A stretch of 64,000 nucleotides of DNA from Dyadobacter soli. Its GTDB lineage: Bacteria; Bacteroidota; Bacteroidia; Cytophagales; Spirosomataceae. The position numbers and the translations under genes were made by a program. The stretch lies in NCBI RefSeq assembly GCF_900101885.1, contig NZ_FNAN01000025.1, forward strand, positions 1 to 64,000. Direction: 5' to 3'. Positions 7,464-16,786 of the stretch are shown here, piece after piece (positions within the stretch are counted from its first letter, which is position 1; each line of letters starts with the position of its first letter). The notes beneath the pieces are model-generated. The model did no database searches. It was not told the origin of the DNA and saw nothing but the letters and a program-made list of their open reading frames with translations.

Positions 7464-10334
7464 TCAGGACAACGGAATAATAATGCTGACATGCGTGCCA
7501 TTTTCGGAAGTCAGCTTGTAGTCTGCTTTTAGTTTCCTGATTCGCATATCGACATTTTTGAGCCCCATCGCGCCTTCCTGGTATTTGTCTGCGGGAAAGC
7601 CTTTGCCGTTGTCATCAATATGGATATGCATAGCCATTTCTTCGACGGTAATGCCGAGAGTGATCTTGCTGGCTTCCGCGTGTTTGATCGCATTGTGAAG
7701 AAATTCTTTAATCAGCAGCAGGATATTTTTACGTGTGTCGCCCGATACGGAGATTTCCGGGATAAACTCAGGTATTAGGGCTTCAAACTGAATGTGGGAA
7801 TGATCAAACAGTTTGACCATCTGGAATTTGGTATACAGGATCAGGTCAGCCAGGTTGTCATTCTCAACATTGGTACTCCATATGATTTCCCTGATTTTTT
7901 GAGATATTTCGTTGATCATGACCGAAATACGCAACAGGTCCTCGCGCGGGTCGCCCGTGTCACGCGCGACATCGGCAAAGAGTTTGATCGCGAAAATTCC
8001 GGCCCCGATGTCGTCATGAATTTCGCTGCTGATCCGCTGGCGTTCCTGGTTGATCGACTGCTGTTGCTGGTAAAGTATGCGCTCGAAGGTACGCTTGTTC
8101 AAAAAGTAATTTACGAGAATGTAGCAGGTGAATCCCACCAGTAGCAGGGTTACCAGATACTGAAAGGTCTCATTTTGCCACCAGGAGTGCAGTATTTCGA
8201 ATTGATACACGACCGGCTGCCGCGCGTAGCCCAGTTCGGGGTTCACGGCAAGGGCCTTGAATGTATATTTCCCCGGCATGAGCGAGGCGAAAGTTACCGT
8301 ACGCTCGCCCGGGCCCGTGACATTCCAGCTCGAATCCTTGCCGGTAACCAGTGCATACCGGATATAGGTTTGCCTTGCCTTATAATAAAGCGGAACATCG
8401 ATTTTAAATTGCAGATTATTCTGTCCCGGTCCGAATTTCCTAACCTCCCCCGCGAGCTTGTTGTTGACCTTTACCGGCGCGAGAAAATTGGAGATTTTCT
8501 CGTTGAAGCTGGCTTGCTCCGCTCTCACCACGTACAAGCCGTCCATTGTCGCCAGATAGGATTCATCGTTCACAAGGAGAAGGTCGGTCGTGATGACATT
8601 TTCCGCGACAGAATGGTTTTTGTTGGAAAGAAACGTCATGTTGGACATATCAAAGACCTGAACTGCGCCCGAGCCGATTATCCAAAGTTTGTCGCCGCTT
8701 TTGCGAAGGCCCAAAATACTGTTTGACAACAGGCCCGAATCGATGGAGAATTGCGTGGTGGAGCCTTTGTCGTAAACCAGCAGCCCGTCGTTGACGGTGC
8801 CGATAAAGATCCTCCCATTGTGATACAAAAGTGCCTGCGCATAAACCTGGCGGCCCTTGTATTTAACCACCGCCGATCCCTGTGAATCAATGGCGTAAAG
8901 GCTGTTACGGAAAGCCACAAAAAGCGATTTTTGGTCCGGGTAGTAGGCAAGGGCATCGCATCTTTTGCCATAACTAAAAGAGTTCGTCTGCCGGTCATAA
9001 TCAAAAGTGCCGCCAAATTGTTTCCTGACCCGTTCTACCAGGCGGTCGGATTTGTGACCCGGCAATATGACCAGGTGACTGGCCGATGTCGCGAAGACGA
9101 GCTCATCGGCATAATCGGTTTGTTTAAGAATGTTCAAAACCGGTATTTGTTCCAGCCGGGCGGTAGTGAGGTCGAGCTTGTAGGAATGTATGGAAGTCCC
9201 AAGCAGAACGACGTCGTTCCGGAAAAGAGCAATTTTATTAATGGCAGGGAAGTCTTTGGGGAGTGGTATCTTCCCGGCGAAACGTTTTCGTTTGTAATCA
9301 TACCGGTAGAGCTTGCCGCTTTGTGTCCCCAGTAAAAGCATTCCGTTGTGATGTAACATGGTTTTAACCAAACTCTTGTCATCAGGTTCCGGCAGTTTCA
9401 CCATCTCGCGTGCCTTTTGTTTATAAGAAACCAAAAGGCCGTTTTCAAGGCTGGAAAACCATTTGTTCTCTTCCCGATCAACCGCCACATCGCTAATGTT
9501 CTGCCCGCTTACCAAGTCCTTCGAGTTTAACCTGGAACTCGTCTTCTGCGTGTTTACCCAAACTTCCTTGTCGTTCAGGGAGATTGTATTAACAAATTCT
9601 GAGTAGGTTTTCTTTTTGTACACAACCATCGAATCGTTTCGGATGCCGAGCATTTTCAAAGTACCGGCAGGATTGGAAAACATGTATACCGTGTCACGAC
9701 AGGATGACGGATGCAGGGAGGATACCTCATGCGGGGATGTAATGCCTGTGGGATGTTTAAGTCGGATAAGGGAATTGTCAATGCCTGGCCTGAACGAAAA
9801 CCAGTCCTTATCGCCCAGCACGACTACGCGATCGGAAATCACTGTGAGCGCATTCGTTCGCAGGGAACCGCTGTCGGAGGTGCCCACATACCGGCTGGCC
9901 AGCGTGCGGGTGTCGCAAACGAATAGTCCGCTGTCGGAAGTGGCTATCAGAAAGTCCTTATGCAGGGCAATCCTCGGGAAGCGAGATTCGCGATCGGAGC
10001 GGTATGATTTGAGCAAATGCGTTTTTCCCTTGTCGATATAGAAAATCTGTCCGGTAAAATTGTAAAACCAGATCTTCCCCTGATCGTCCTGCATTAATCC
10101 CGATGCGCCCAGGGAGCTTTGCTCGGCGGAGGAAAACAGGGTGAAATTAATGCCGTCGTAACGATGTATTCCAACTTCCGATGCCAGCCATAGAAAGTTT
10201 TGACGATCGACAAACAGGTCGTAAATGGTCTTGGTCGGAACGTTGGCTATACGTTCAATAATCACCTGATCCGGCTGGGCGGCTATGGATCGCGCAAGTA
10301 GGAGGCAGACAAAAACGCCCAAAAATTTGTGCAT
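7464..10334 (-). CDS. Sensor histidine kinase with periplasmic two-component regulator propeller (HK1)
   Basis: This 956-residue protein has a signal peptide (residues 1-19, ending IAAQ). About 14 propeller repeats follow (for example TIYDLFVDRQNFLWLASEVG), then a Y_Y_Y domain near 670-735 and one membrane helix near YLVTLLLVGFTCYILV. The cytoplasmic HisKA_3 domain has the phospho-acceptor motif SSEIHDDIGAG. The ATPase domain has NAIKHA, DDNGKGFP and GLKNVDMRI. No receiver is fused, so it should pass phosphate to the divergent NarL-type regulator 75 bp away. The start at 10334 is the first ATG with a signal peptide; the longer frame would run through the promoter region. The ligand is unknown. 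Confidence 0.92.
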   Translation of the reverse strand: MHKFLGVFVCLLLARSIAAQPDQVIIERIANVPTKTIYDLFVDRQNFLWLASEVGIHRYDGINFTLFSSAEQSSLGASGLMQDDQGKIWFYNFTGQIFYIDKGKTHLLKSYRSDRESRFPRIALHKDFLIATSDSGLFVCDTRTLASRYVGTSDSGSLRTNALTVISDRVVVLGDKDWFSFRPGIDNSLIRLKHPTGITSPHEVSSLHPSSCRDTVYMFSNPAGTLKMLGIRNDSMVVYKKKTYSEFVNTISLNDKEVWVNTQKTSSRLNSKDLVSGQNISDVAVDREENKWFSSLENGLLVSYKQKAREMVKLPEPDDKSLVKTMLHHNGMLLLGTQSGKLYRYDYKRKRFAGKIPLPKDFPAINKIALFRNDVVLLGTSIHSYKLDLTTARLEQIPVLNILKQTDYADELVFATSASHLVILPGHKSDRLVERVRKQFGGTFDYDRQTNSFSYGKRCDALAYYPDQKSLFVAFRNSLYAIDSQGSAVVKYKGRQVYAQALLYHNGRIFIGTVNDGLLVYDKGSTTQFSIDSGLLSNSILGLRKSGDKLWIIGSGAVQVFDMSNMTFLSNKNHSVAENVITTDLLLVNDESYLATMDGLYVVRAEQASFNEKISNFLAPVKVNNKLAGEVRKFGPGQNNLQFKIDVPLYYKARQTYIRYALVTGKDSSWNVTGPGERTVTFASLMPGKYTFKALAVNPELGYARQPVVYQFEILHSWWQNETFQYLVTLLLVGFTCYILVNYFLNKRTFERILYQQQQSINQERQRISSEIHDDIGAGIFAIKLFADVARDTGDPREDLLRISVMINEISQKIREIIWSTNVENDNLADLILYTKFQMVKLFDHSHIQFEALIPEFIPEISVSGDTRKNILLLIKEFLHNAIKHAEASKITLGITVEEMAMHIHIDDNGKGFPADKYQEGAMGLKNVDMRIRKLKADYKLTSENGTHVSIIIPLS

Positions 10335-10409
10335 GAATCTCAAAATTGAATGTATCAATATATGTATTTTGTATCCTTGTTTAAACCTGATTCCATCTAA
10401 AATTCTGCC

Positions 10410-11030
10410 ATGATCTCCGTTTCGATAGTCGAAGACCACGATGCTTACAGATTTTCGCTCGTCAAAATGCTTAAAAGCAACCCGGATTTCGGCATAGCGG
10501 GTGTTTACGATTCAGCGGAAAAAGCGTTGGCACTTATGCCCGGGCAGCGGCCGGATATCGCGATCGTGGACATCGAGTTAAAGGGAATGTCCGGCATAGA
10601 TCTGATCAGGTCGGTCAGAGATGAAATGCCCAATACGCAGTTCCTGATCTGTACTTCGTATCAGGATAATCAGAATGTTTTTAATGCATTGCGAGCGGGG
10701 GCACTGGGCTACATTCTGAAAGATGCGACTTCCCGGGAAATTCAAAATGCCATTATCGAGCTCAATAACGGAGGTTCGCCGATGAGCCCTTACATTGCCA
10801 GACAGGTCATTATGCTCATGGGAAGCCTCCCCACACAGGAATACGAGGAATTGAGCATCCGCGAGCTGGAAGTAATCACGTTGCTGAGCAAGGGACTGCT
10901 CTACAAAGAGATATCGGACACACTCTCGATTAGCCATAACACGGTTAAAAACCATCTGAAAAATATCTACAAAAAGATGCATGTGCAGAACAAGGTAGAA
11001 GCAGTTAACAAGTACAATTCGCGTAGATAG
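10410..11030 (+). CDS. NarL/FixJ-type response regulator (RR1), partner of HK1
   Basis: This 206-residue regulator has an N-terminal receiver with the acidic pair near residues 8-11, phospho-acceptor Asp54 in AIVDIELKGMSG, and the switch Thr and Lys in CTSYQD and ILKDAT. A LuxR-type helix-turn-helix follows at about 147-203 (LSIRELEVITLLSKG, then SHNTVKNHLKNIYKKM). It is divergent from HK1, its obvious partner. The repeat-rich T9SS cargo gene lies directly downstream. A palindrome at 11067-11084, at activator distance from that gene's promoter, is a candidate binding site. Confidence 0.92.
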   Translation: MISVSIVEDHDAYRFSLVKMLKSNPDFGIAGVYDSAEKALALMPGQRPDIAIVDIELKGMSGIDLIRSVRDEMPNTQFLICTSYQDNQNVFNALRAGALGYILKDATSREIQNAIIELNNGGSPMSPYIARQVIMLMGSLPTQEYEELSIRELEVITLLSKGLLYKEISDTLSISHNTVKNHLKNIYKKMHVQNKVEAVNKYNSRR

Positions 11031-11066
11031 GATGCGGCGATGTAACATAAAAATGGCTCCGAAACC

Positions 11067-11084
11067 ATAGCCCAAACGGGCTAT
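11067..11084. promoter_or_regulatory. Operator-like palindrome upstream of the repeat-rich T9SS gene
   Basis: ATAGCCC and GGGCTAT form a perfect 7-bp inverted repeat around a 4-base centre (AAAC). The centre lies 38.5 bp upstream of the last G of the -7 box at 11107-11114, the same geometry as at 29047, 29785 and 36663. RR1 is the likely binder (inference). Confidence 0.5.
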
Positions 11085-11106
11085 TGCCGGGTGGTCGATA
11101 TTGGGA

Positions 11107-11114
11107 TAGTTTTG
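11107..11114 (+). promoter_or_regulatory. -7 box for the repeat-rich T9SS protein gene
   Basis: TAGTTTTG matches TAnnTTTG exactly. The expected start of transcription is near 11119, leaving a leader of about 33 bases before the ATG at 11152. Confidence 0.6.
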
Positions 11115-11151
11115 TGAAAACGCTCCTCTATCTCTTTTTTCGCCCTCCTTT

Positions 11152-14100
11152 ATGAGAATACTAGCATCTGCTATGCTTGCCTTTCTTTTGAGCACAGCAT
11201 ACCTGGCACACGCGCAGACGGTCGATGTTCACGGCCCCGAAGGCAGTGATAATTTTAGCTATTTCCTGCTTTTGCCCAATGGGAATTATGCGGTTGCCGA
11301 TCCATTTTTCGATGACGGGCCTGTTCAGGATGTGGGGGCCGTCCACCTTGTGAATGGTAAAACCAAACAGATTATCAGTACGCTGAAAGGGAGTTTCCCC
11401 AACGATAGGGTGGGGAACACGATCATAGCGGTTTCCGGAAGCAATTTTGTGGTAACCAGCCCGGACTGGAACGGAAGTATCGGGGCAATAACCTGGGTAA
11501 ATGGTGTAACAGGCCTTTCAGGGGCAGTTTCTGAGGAAAATTCACTGATAGGCTCCGCGGAGATCCAGGTTGGGTACGATGTACAGGTGAAAGTATTGGC
11601 CAACGGCAACTACCTGGTGAGCACGCTCAACTACGATACCGGCATCGGAACGCTTACATGGAGCAATGGCTCCACTGGTACTACCGGCGTCATCAGTATC
11701 TCCAACTCATTAATCGGGCCCTATATCGGACAAAATGTGTTCATCCTGCCCAATGGTAATTATGTATGCGCATCACCTTCGTGGGGTGATGGAAAGGGTG
11801 CGGTCACATGGGTGGATGGCACCACGGGTGTCAGCGGAGAGATCAGTGCGGATAATTCCCTGGTCGGCAGTTCACCGGGCCATCTGATCGGACAGGAAGT
11901 AGATGTTCTTGCAAACGGTAACTATGTGGTGCGCTCTTCCAGCTGGAATGCTTCGCGCGGCGCCGTAACCTGGGGCGACGGGGCCGTTGGGACGCGTGGT
12001 GTCGTTGGTGAGACAAATTCGCTGATAGGCGACCAGCCCGACGACCAGGTCGGGGACGCCGGTATCATCCAGTTGCCCAACGGAAGCTACATTGTGATCA
12101 GCAGGCTATGGAATAACAGAAGAGGGGCTGTAACCTGGTGCAGCAGCACAGGTACGGTAACGGGCGTCGTGAGCAGCACCAATTCACTTGTTTCGGCCTC
12201 AATCAATCATAGCGGGACTACCAGCAAGGTAACCGTCCTGTCGAACGGAAACTACACTGTATCCAATTCCTCATGGGAAAATTCCCGGGGCGCAGTTACC
12301 TGGGGCAGCGGCTCATCCGGTGTTTCAGGGGTGATTAGCGCTTCTAATTCTTTGGTAGGTCCTTCCGCGGGCGACGCTATTGGCATTGTTACCCCTTTAA
12401 CCAATGGCAATTATGTGGTAGCGAGCTCATTGTGGAACGGCAAGAGAGGCGCGGTAGTGCTATGCGACGGGAACTCGGGGAGAGCAGGGGATGTCGGCCC
12501 GGCTAATGCATTGACAGGTAGTAATCCAAATGACTTTGTGGGAACTTACGTCACGGCCCTGACCAATGGCAACGTGGTGATTGCCTCTCCTAGTTGGAAC
12601 AGTGAACGGGGAGCTGCTACCTGGATGGACGGCACACTGGGCGTTACCGGGCCGATATCGTCCGGGAATTCCTTAGTCGGGACAACCGCCGGCGACCGGG
12701 TCGGATACATGGGAGCTGTTGCACTACCTAACGGCAATTACCTGACCAGCAACTGGTTTTGGAACAATTATACCGGTGCGGTGACCTGGGGAAGTGGAGC
12801 AACGGGGATTGCAGGCCAGATATCTGCGGACAATTCGCTGATTGGCGCTACATCGGGCGACAGGATCGGATACACCGGAGTAAAAGTGCTATCGAACGGA
12901 AACTACGTTGTCCAGAGTGAATACTGGGCCAGCACCGGAGCCGTGACATTGGGGAATGGTTTAAGCGGTATTTCTGGTATAGTCTCGCCTGCCAACTCGC
13001 TGGTGGGTAGTAATTTGTACGATTACATCGGAAGAAAGATAACGGAACTTGCAAACGGCAACTACGTGGTGGAGAGTTCGAACTGGGGCTCCGAGACGGG
13101 GGCTGTGACCTGGGGAAACGGGCTAACCGGCGTAACCGGTCCGATAAGCAGTGCAAATTCATTGCTCGGAAGCTCCCGGAGAGATGGCCTGTCTCTGTCC
13201 GTCAAAGCCTTGCCTAATGGAAATTATGTGGTCGTTACCCCTTACTGGAACGACATGAAAGGAGCCGTAACCTGGGGCAATGGGAAGACCGGCATAAGCG
13301 GGATGATCGGAGCCGACAAGTCACTGGTCGGTAGTTACAGGGGCGATATGACCTCATCGACCCCGGGTGCCGATCACATTACCGTTTTCCCAAACAGTAC
13401 CTACGCAATTTATAACCCGGGATGGTTTTTTAATCGTAGCGCACTGACATTTGTAGACGGCTTTACCGGGCTTGCGGGGACCATTAACGCATGTAACAGC
13501 GTAGCCGATAACGACACCTATTCCTACAAAGGTCATTTTAATTACAACCTTGTATTCGGCTATGGCATGGTTGCGCTGCCACACCTCAAAAAAATAGCGC
13601 TCGTAAACCCCACTTTTACACCCATTTCGAATGCAGCCGATGTCGCTGTCAGCACAATAAGCGGCTCCCGTAAGGTGCATATCATCGCGGCCGATAATTG
13701 CAGGCTTATCGCCTCGGTACAGCCGTCCGGCAGCAGTCCCGTAAGCGGTGTGATCGAATCAAAAGCGTGGGTTGAAACCAGCATTCCTACACACCAAAAC
13801 CAATTGTATACCGCGAGGCACTACGAGATCACCCCTGAAACAGGGGCCGCTTCCGCCACCGGAAGAATAACCCTGTACTTCAAACAGGAAGATTTCGATC
13901 TGTTCAACAGCCATCCCAGAAGCCTGCCGGACTTGCCGACCGGGCCAAATGATGCGGCCGGGATCGGCTACCTGCGCGTTGCTAAATTTCCGGGCAAAAG
14001 CCAGGACGGATCGGGGATGCCTGCCAGCTATTCAGGTGCCATCACCACGATCGACCCTGCCGATTCGGATGTTGTCTGGAATCCGTTGACCAGCCAGTGG

Positions 14101-14703
14101 GAAATCAGTTTTGACACCGAAGGTTTCAGCGGGTTCTATTTGTTCAGTTTCGGATCATCTCTTCCAGTGACTTTGATCGAGTTTAAGGCACAAAAGATCG
14201 AGAACAATGCGCTACTAACCTGGAAAACAACGAATGAGCGCGACGCTGATCGGTTTGTGATCGAAAGAAGTGCAAATGCGAAGACTTTTCATGCAATCGG
14301 CTCTGTCCCGGCGCGAAACCTGACGGACATAAACCAGTATGAATTCGTAGATACGCTTATCGACTATCTGGGGTCCGAAAAACAATACTATCGCTTAAAA
14401 CAAGTCGATTTCGATGGGAAATACGCCTATTCGGGCATCGTCGCGGTGACTGTTGACCAGCGCAACCAGATTTCCTTATTTCCGAATCCGGTCGAAGATC
14501 AGTTAAGCGTAAACGGTCCCGCAACCCTCGAACCATTGAATCTGAGGATTCTTGACGTTACAGGCAAGATTCAATTCCAGAAGAAATCCTTTCATGGAGG
14601 CAGCCCGCGCACTCTGGATGTAAAACGACTGGCTCCGGGGATTTACCTCCTGGAAGTTGACGGAAAGGGCGGAAAGCAAGTCAGGAAGTTTATCAAACAG
14701 TAA
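11152..14703 (+). CDS. T9SS-secreted repeat protein with about 14 DUF5650-like repeats
   Basis: This 1183-residue protein has a signal peptide (1-22, ending AHAQ) and about 14 tandem units of 52-58 residues. Each unit has the pattern NGNYVV, W(N/G), GAVTWG.G.TG, G.IS..NSL.G, G/D.VG, close to the DUF5650 repeat known from haemagglutinin-like surface proteins (family assignment from memory of the pattern). A linker near 950-1000 precedes a module starting PVTLIEFKAQKIENNALLTW. The C-terminal 75 residues are a type A T9SS sorting domain (LFPNPVEDQL ... GIYLLEV). It should be secreted and surface-attached, possibly as an adhesin. The outer-membrane gene at 14733 follows after 29 bp. Confidence 0.88.
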   Translation: MRILASAMLAFLLSTAYLAHAQTVDVHGPEGSDNFSYFLLLPNGNYAVADPFFDDGPVQDVGAVHLVNGKTKQIISTLKGSFPNDRVGNTIIAVSGSNFVVTSPDWNGSIGAITWVNGVTGLSGAVSEENSLIGSAEIQVGYDVQVKVLANGNYLVSTLNYDTGIGTLTWSNGSTGTTGVISISNSLIGPYIGQNVFILPNGNYVCASPSWGDGKGAVTWVDGTTGVSGEISADNSLVGSSPGHLIGQEVDVLANGNYVVRSSSWNASRGAVTWGDGAVGTRGVVGETNSLIGDQPDDQVGDAGIIQLPNGSYIVISRLWNNRRGAVTWCSSTGTVTGVVSSTNSLVSASINHSGTTSKVTVLSNGNYTVSNSSWENSRGAVTWGSGSSGVSGVISASNSLVGPSAGDAIGIVTPLTNGNYVVASSLWNGKRGAVVLCDGNSGRAGDVGPANALTGSNPNDFVGTYVTALTNGNVVIASPSWNSERGAATWMDGTLGVTGPISSGNSLVGTTAGDRVGYMGAVALPNGNYLTSNWFWNNYTGAVTWGSGATGIAGQISADNSLIGATSGDRIGYTGVKVLSNGNYVVQSEYWASTGAVTLGNGLSGISGIVSPANSLVGSNLYDYIGRKITELANGNYVVESSNWGSETGAVTWGNGLTGVTGPISSANSLLGSSRRDGLSLSVKALPNGNYVVVTPYWNDMKGAVTWGNGKTGISGMIGADKSLVGSYRGDMTSSTPGADHITVFPNSTYAIYNPGWFFNRSALTFVDGFTGLAGTINACNSVADNDTYSYKGHFNYNLVFGYGMVALPHLKKIALVNPTFTPISNAADVAVSTISGSRKVHIIAADNCRLIASVQPSGSSPVSGVIESKAWVETSIPTHQNQLYTARHYEITPETGAASATGRITLYFKQEDFDLFNSHPRSLPDLPTGPNDAAGIGYLRVAKFPGKSQDGSGMPASYSGAITTIDPADSDVVWNPLTSQWEISFDTEGFSGFYLFSFGSSLPVTLIEFKAQKIENNALLTWKTTNERDADRFVIERSANAKTFHAIGSVPARNLTDINQYEFVDTLIDYLGSEKQYYRLKQVDFDGKYAYSGIVAVTVDQRNQISLFPNPVEDQLSVNGPATLEPLNLRILDVTGKIQFQKKSFHGGSPRTLDVKRLAPGIYLLEVDGKGGKQVRKFIKQ
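11257..13550 (+). repeat. Array of about 14 degenerate repeats within the T9SS protein gene
   Basis: The coding sequence repeats with a period of about 160-165 bases. Units 2-13 are the clearest; the first and the last (around 13380-13550) are worn. Divergence at DNA level is high, so this is an old protein-level expansion, not a recent tandem duplication. Confidence 0.8.
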
Positions 14704-14732
14704 AATTATTGGTTCAATATTAACTCCTCCTT

Positions 14733-16634
14733 ATGAAAAAAACGCTACCATTCTTATTACTCTTCCTGGCTGGTATTTGCAATGCATTCGCTGCGAAAGA
14801 CATTGAAGTTTCCGACACATTTGTGCTGTTGGGAAGTTCGTTTACCTACCGCTACGTTTCCGCGTCAGAAAGTTCAAATAGCATTCAGTTTACAAGAAAT
14901 TCGGATAATAAGACAACTACGGAGCTGTTATTCGAATCATTTACGATCGAGGTTTTCAAAGAAATATTCCACGATTCGGTTCCAGGTCTGATTCCTGGTT
15001 ACGATCCGGCGACGCAATACAACGATGTCGAAAATAAAGCTTCCGAGATTTTTTATGGTATCAAAGCAAGAAAGGAATTTCTCGACGACGAGCCGGTAAC
15101 ATCCACAATCCTCGTCAAAAGTGATACCATCAATAGCTTGCTAAGCTTGAACGGATCGCTGCATTACCAGGGACCGCTTACCGGCCTGCTGGTAGCCCAC
15201 AAGCTCAAAGATTTTGAAATTGAATTCGAACAGGGAACAATCAAAAACGTGACACTCCGGCTGGTTGACCTGACAAATCCGAACCTTAGGAATTATCTGA
15301 TTTTTACGAACCGTTTCCCCTTTACCATTTCGGCCAAGTTTGACAATGAATCCCTGGCAAATATGCGCTTGTATTGCAACAACTGCGGAGGGGTCGATAA
15401 TGTTACCCGCTTCGTCACATTGGGGAGTTTTCTGATCCTGGACAACAAATACGATAACTACAAGGAAGATTATAGTCCTGTTGACGGCGTAACGATCCTG
15501 AACCCGCAACATCCCGTCAAGGAATTACGCAAGGAAAAGCGCTCACAGATTCTTGAAGTAGCCGGCTTTACCGACTTTATGGGTGTGGACGAGAAAAATC
15601 CGAATGGACTGCTTCAAATCGAAGTTTCACGGAAAATCAATCTCTGGAACCAGCATTTCAGCGGTGCAACGAAGAAAAAGGACATCTCATCCTACCTGGA
15701 TTTCGGAAAGGTATACCCGGCAATGCCTTTGATTAAAAAAATAAGCGAGAAGGAGGGGCTTTACAAAATTACTTTCCTTTCCGCTACTGAATTAAGAAAA
15801 GCACAAACGAAAGATACGATCAACTCAAGTGCGAGAAAATTCTTGAAGAAAGACACTTCGTCATTGAGTCCCAAGCAATGGACGCAGCTCGCAAAAGACA
15901 GAAGGTACGATTTTGATATGCTGATCAAGGATAATGTGGATTCTAACATCAAATCCATGGACGATATGCCCAAAAGGCAACGGGCAAATTTGCAGGCCTA
16001 CTTTGATCGGACGGACTCGATATCGGGCGTATATTATATTAAAACACAGAATTTTAGTAAGGTTTATTCCAACTTCTTTGGAAGCCTTGAAACCAAGTTC
16101 AGATTCTCAAAAATTGAGGACAATCAAAAGAACCTCAGTTACACCCCCGATACATCTGCGGGCAATCCGGACACTTTGAATCCATTGAATTTCTATCGCT
16201 ATCAGAAAATGTCGTTTGGAGTCGATTTGAATGTGATAAAAATCAACTTCACGAACTTGAAATTTGCGATCAACCTCAATATGGGTGTCAATTGGTATAA
16301 AACGGGACTGGCCAACCAGGCATCGGAAGAGTCGCGGAGTGTCGACGGCTTTACTTATACATTGAGCAGCGGAATAAGGTTTTTCCCCGACGGCAGATGG
16401 GGCGCGGGTGTCGGATATGATTACCTGCACAATACACTGCTGGGTGAAGACTTCACACTCGCAAAAAACAGGGGATTGTTCCAGTATAAGTTCGATGGGT
16501 ACCTAAAAACCAATGCAACTGATAAGGTATTTTTCAGGTATCGGCTAACGCATCAATCCGGTAACAGAAACAACGTATTTGCGCAGGTACAGCTCGGATA
16601 TTCTATGGATATTTTCAGTGTAAAATCTAAATAA
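14733..16634 (+). CDS. Putative outer-membrane protein with C-terminal beta-barrel
   Basis: I do not recognise a named family. The 633-residue product has a signal peptide (1-20, ending NAFA). A long extracytoplasmic region of mixed character follows, with a CNNCGG pair near residue 212. The last 150 residues show alternating hydrophobic/polar strands (NLKFAINLNMGVNWY, SGIRFFPDGRWGAGVGYDY, NVFAQVQLGYSMDIF), as in a small outer-membrane barrel. It follows the repeat-rich secreted protein by 29 bp with no promoter between, so the two are probably co-transcribed and may work together at the surface. A perfect terminator closes the pair. Confidence 0.65.
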   Translation: MKKTLPFLLLFLAGICNAFAAKDIEVSDTFVLLGSSFTYRYVSASESSNSIQFTRNSDNKTTTELLFESFTIEVFKEIFHDSVPGLIPGYDPATQYNDVENKASEIFYGIKARKEFLDDEPVTSTILVKSDTINSLLSLNGSLHYQGPLTGLLVAHKLKDFEIEFEQGTIKNVTLRLVDLTNPNLRNYLIFTNRFPFTISAKFDNESLANMRLYCNNCGGVDNVTRFVTLGSFLILDNKYDNYKEDYSPVDGVTILNPQHPVKELRKEKRSQILEVAGFTDFMGVDEKNPNGLLQIEVSRKINLWNQHFSGATKKKDISSYLDFGKVYPAMPLIKKISEKEGLYKITFLSATELRKAQTKDTINSSARKFLKKDTSSLSPKQWTQLAKDRRYDFDMLIKDNVDSNIKSMDDMPKRQRANLQAYFDRTDSISGVYYIKTQNFSKVYSNFFGSLETKFRFSKIEDNQKNLSYTPDTSAGNPDTLNPLNFYRYQKMSFGVDLNVIKINFTNLKFAINLNMGVNWYKTGLANQASEESRSVDGFTYTLSSGIRFFPDGRWGAGVGYDYLHNTLLGEDFTLAKNRGLFQYKFDGYLKTNATDKVFFRYRLTHQSGNRNNVFAQVQLGYSMDIFSVKSK

Positions 16635-16722
16635 GTACCAGCCGACTCAGATTTTGAGTAAGAAGGAAGGCGCGGGCATGCTTTCTTGCGTTTGCGGGTC
16701 GAGTTTGTCCGATTGCGGTACC

Positions 16723-16759
16723 AAAGCAAAAAGCACTGAATTTCAGTGCTTTTTGCTTT
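16723..16759. terminator. Strong bidirectional terminator
   Basis: A perfect 16-bp stem (AAAGCAAAAAGCACTG and its complement) surrounds a 5-base loop AATTT. The A-rich and T-rich arms give a U tract on both strands. It separates the convergent genes ending at 16634 and 16787. Confidence 0.9.
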
Positions 16760-16786
16760 GTAATGAAACAATTGACCCAATGCCCT

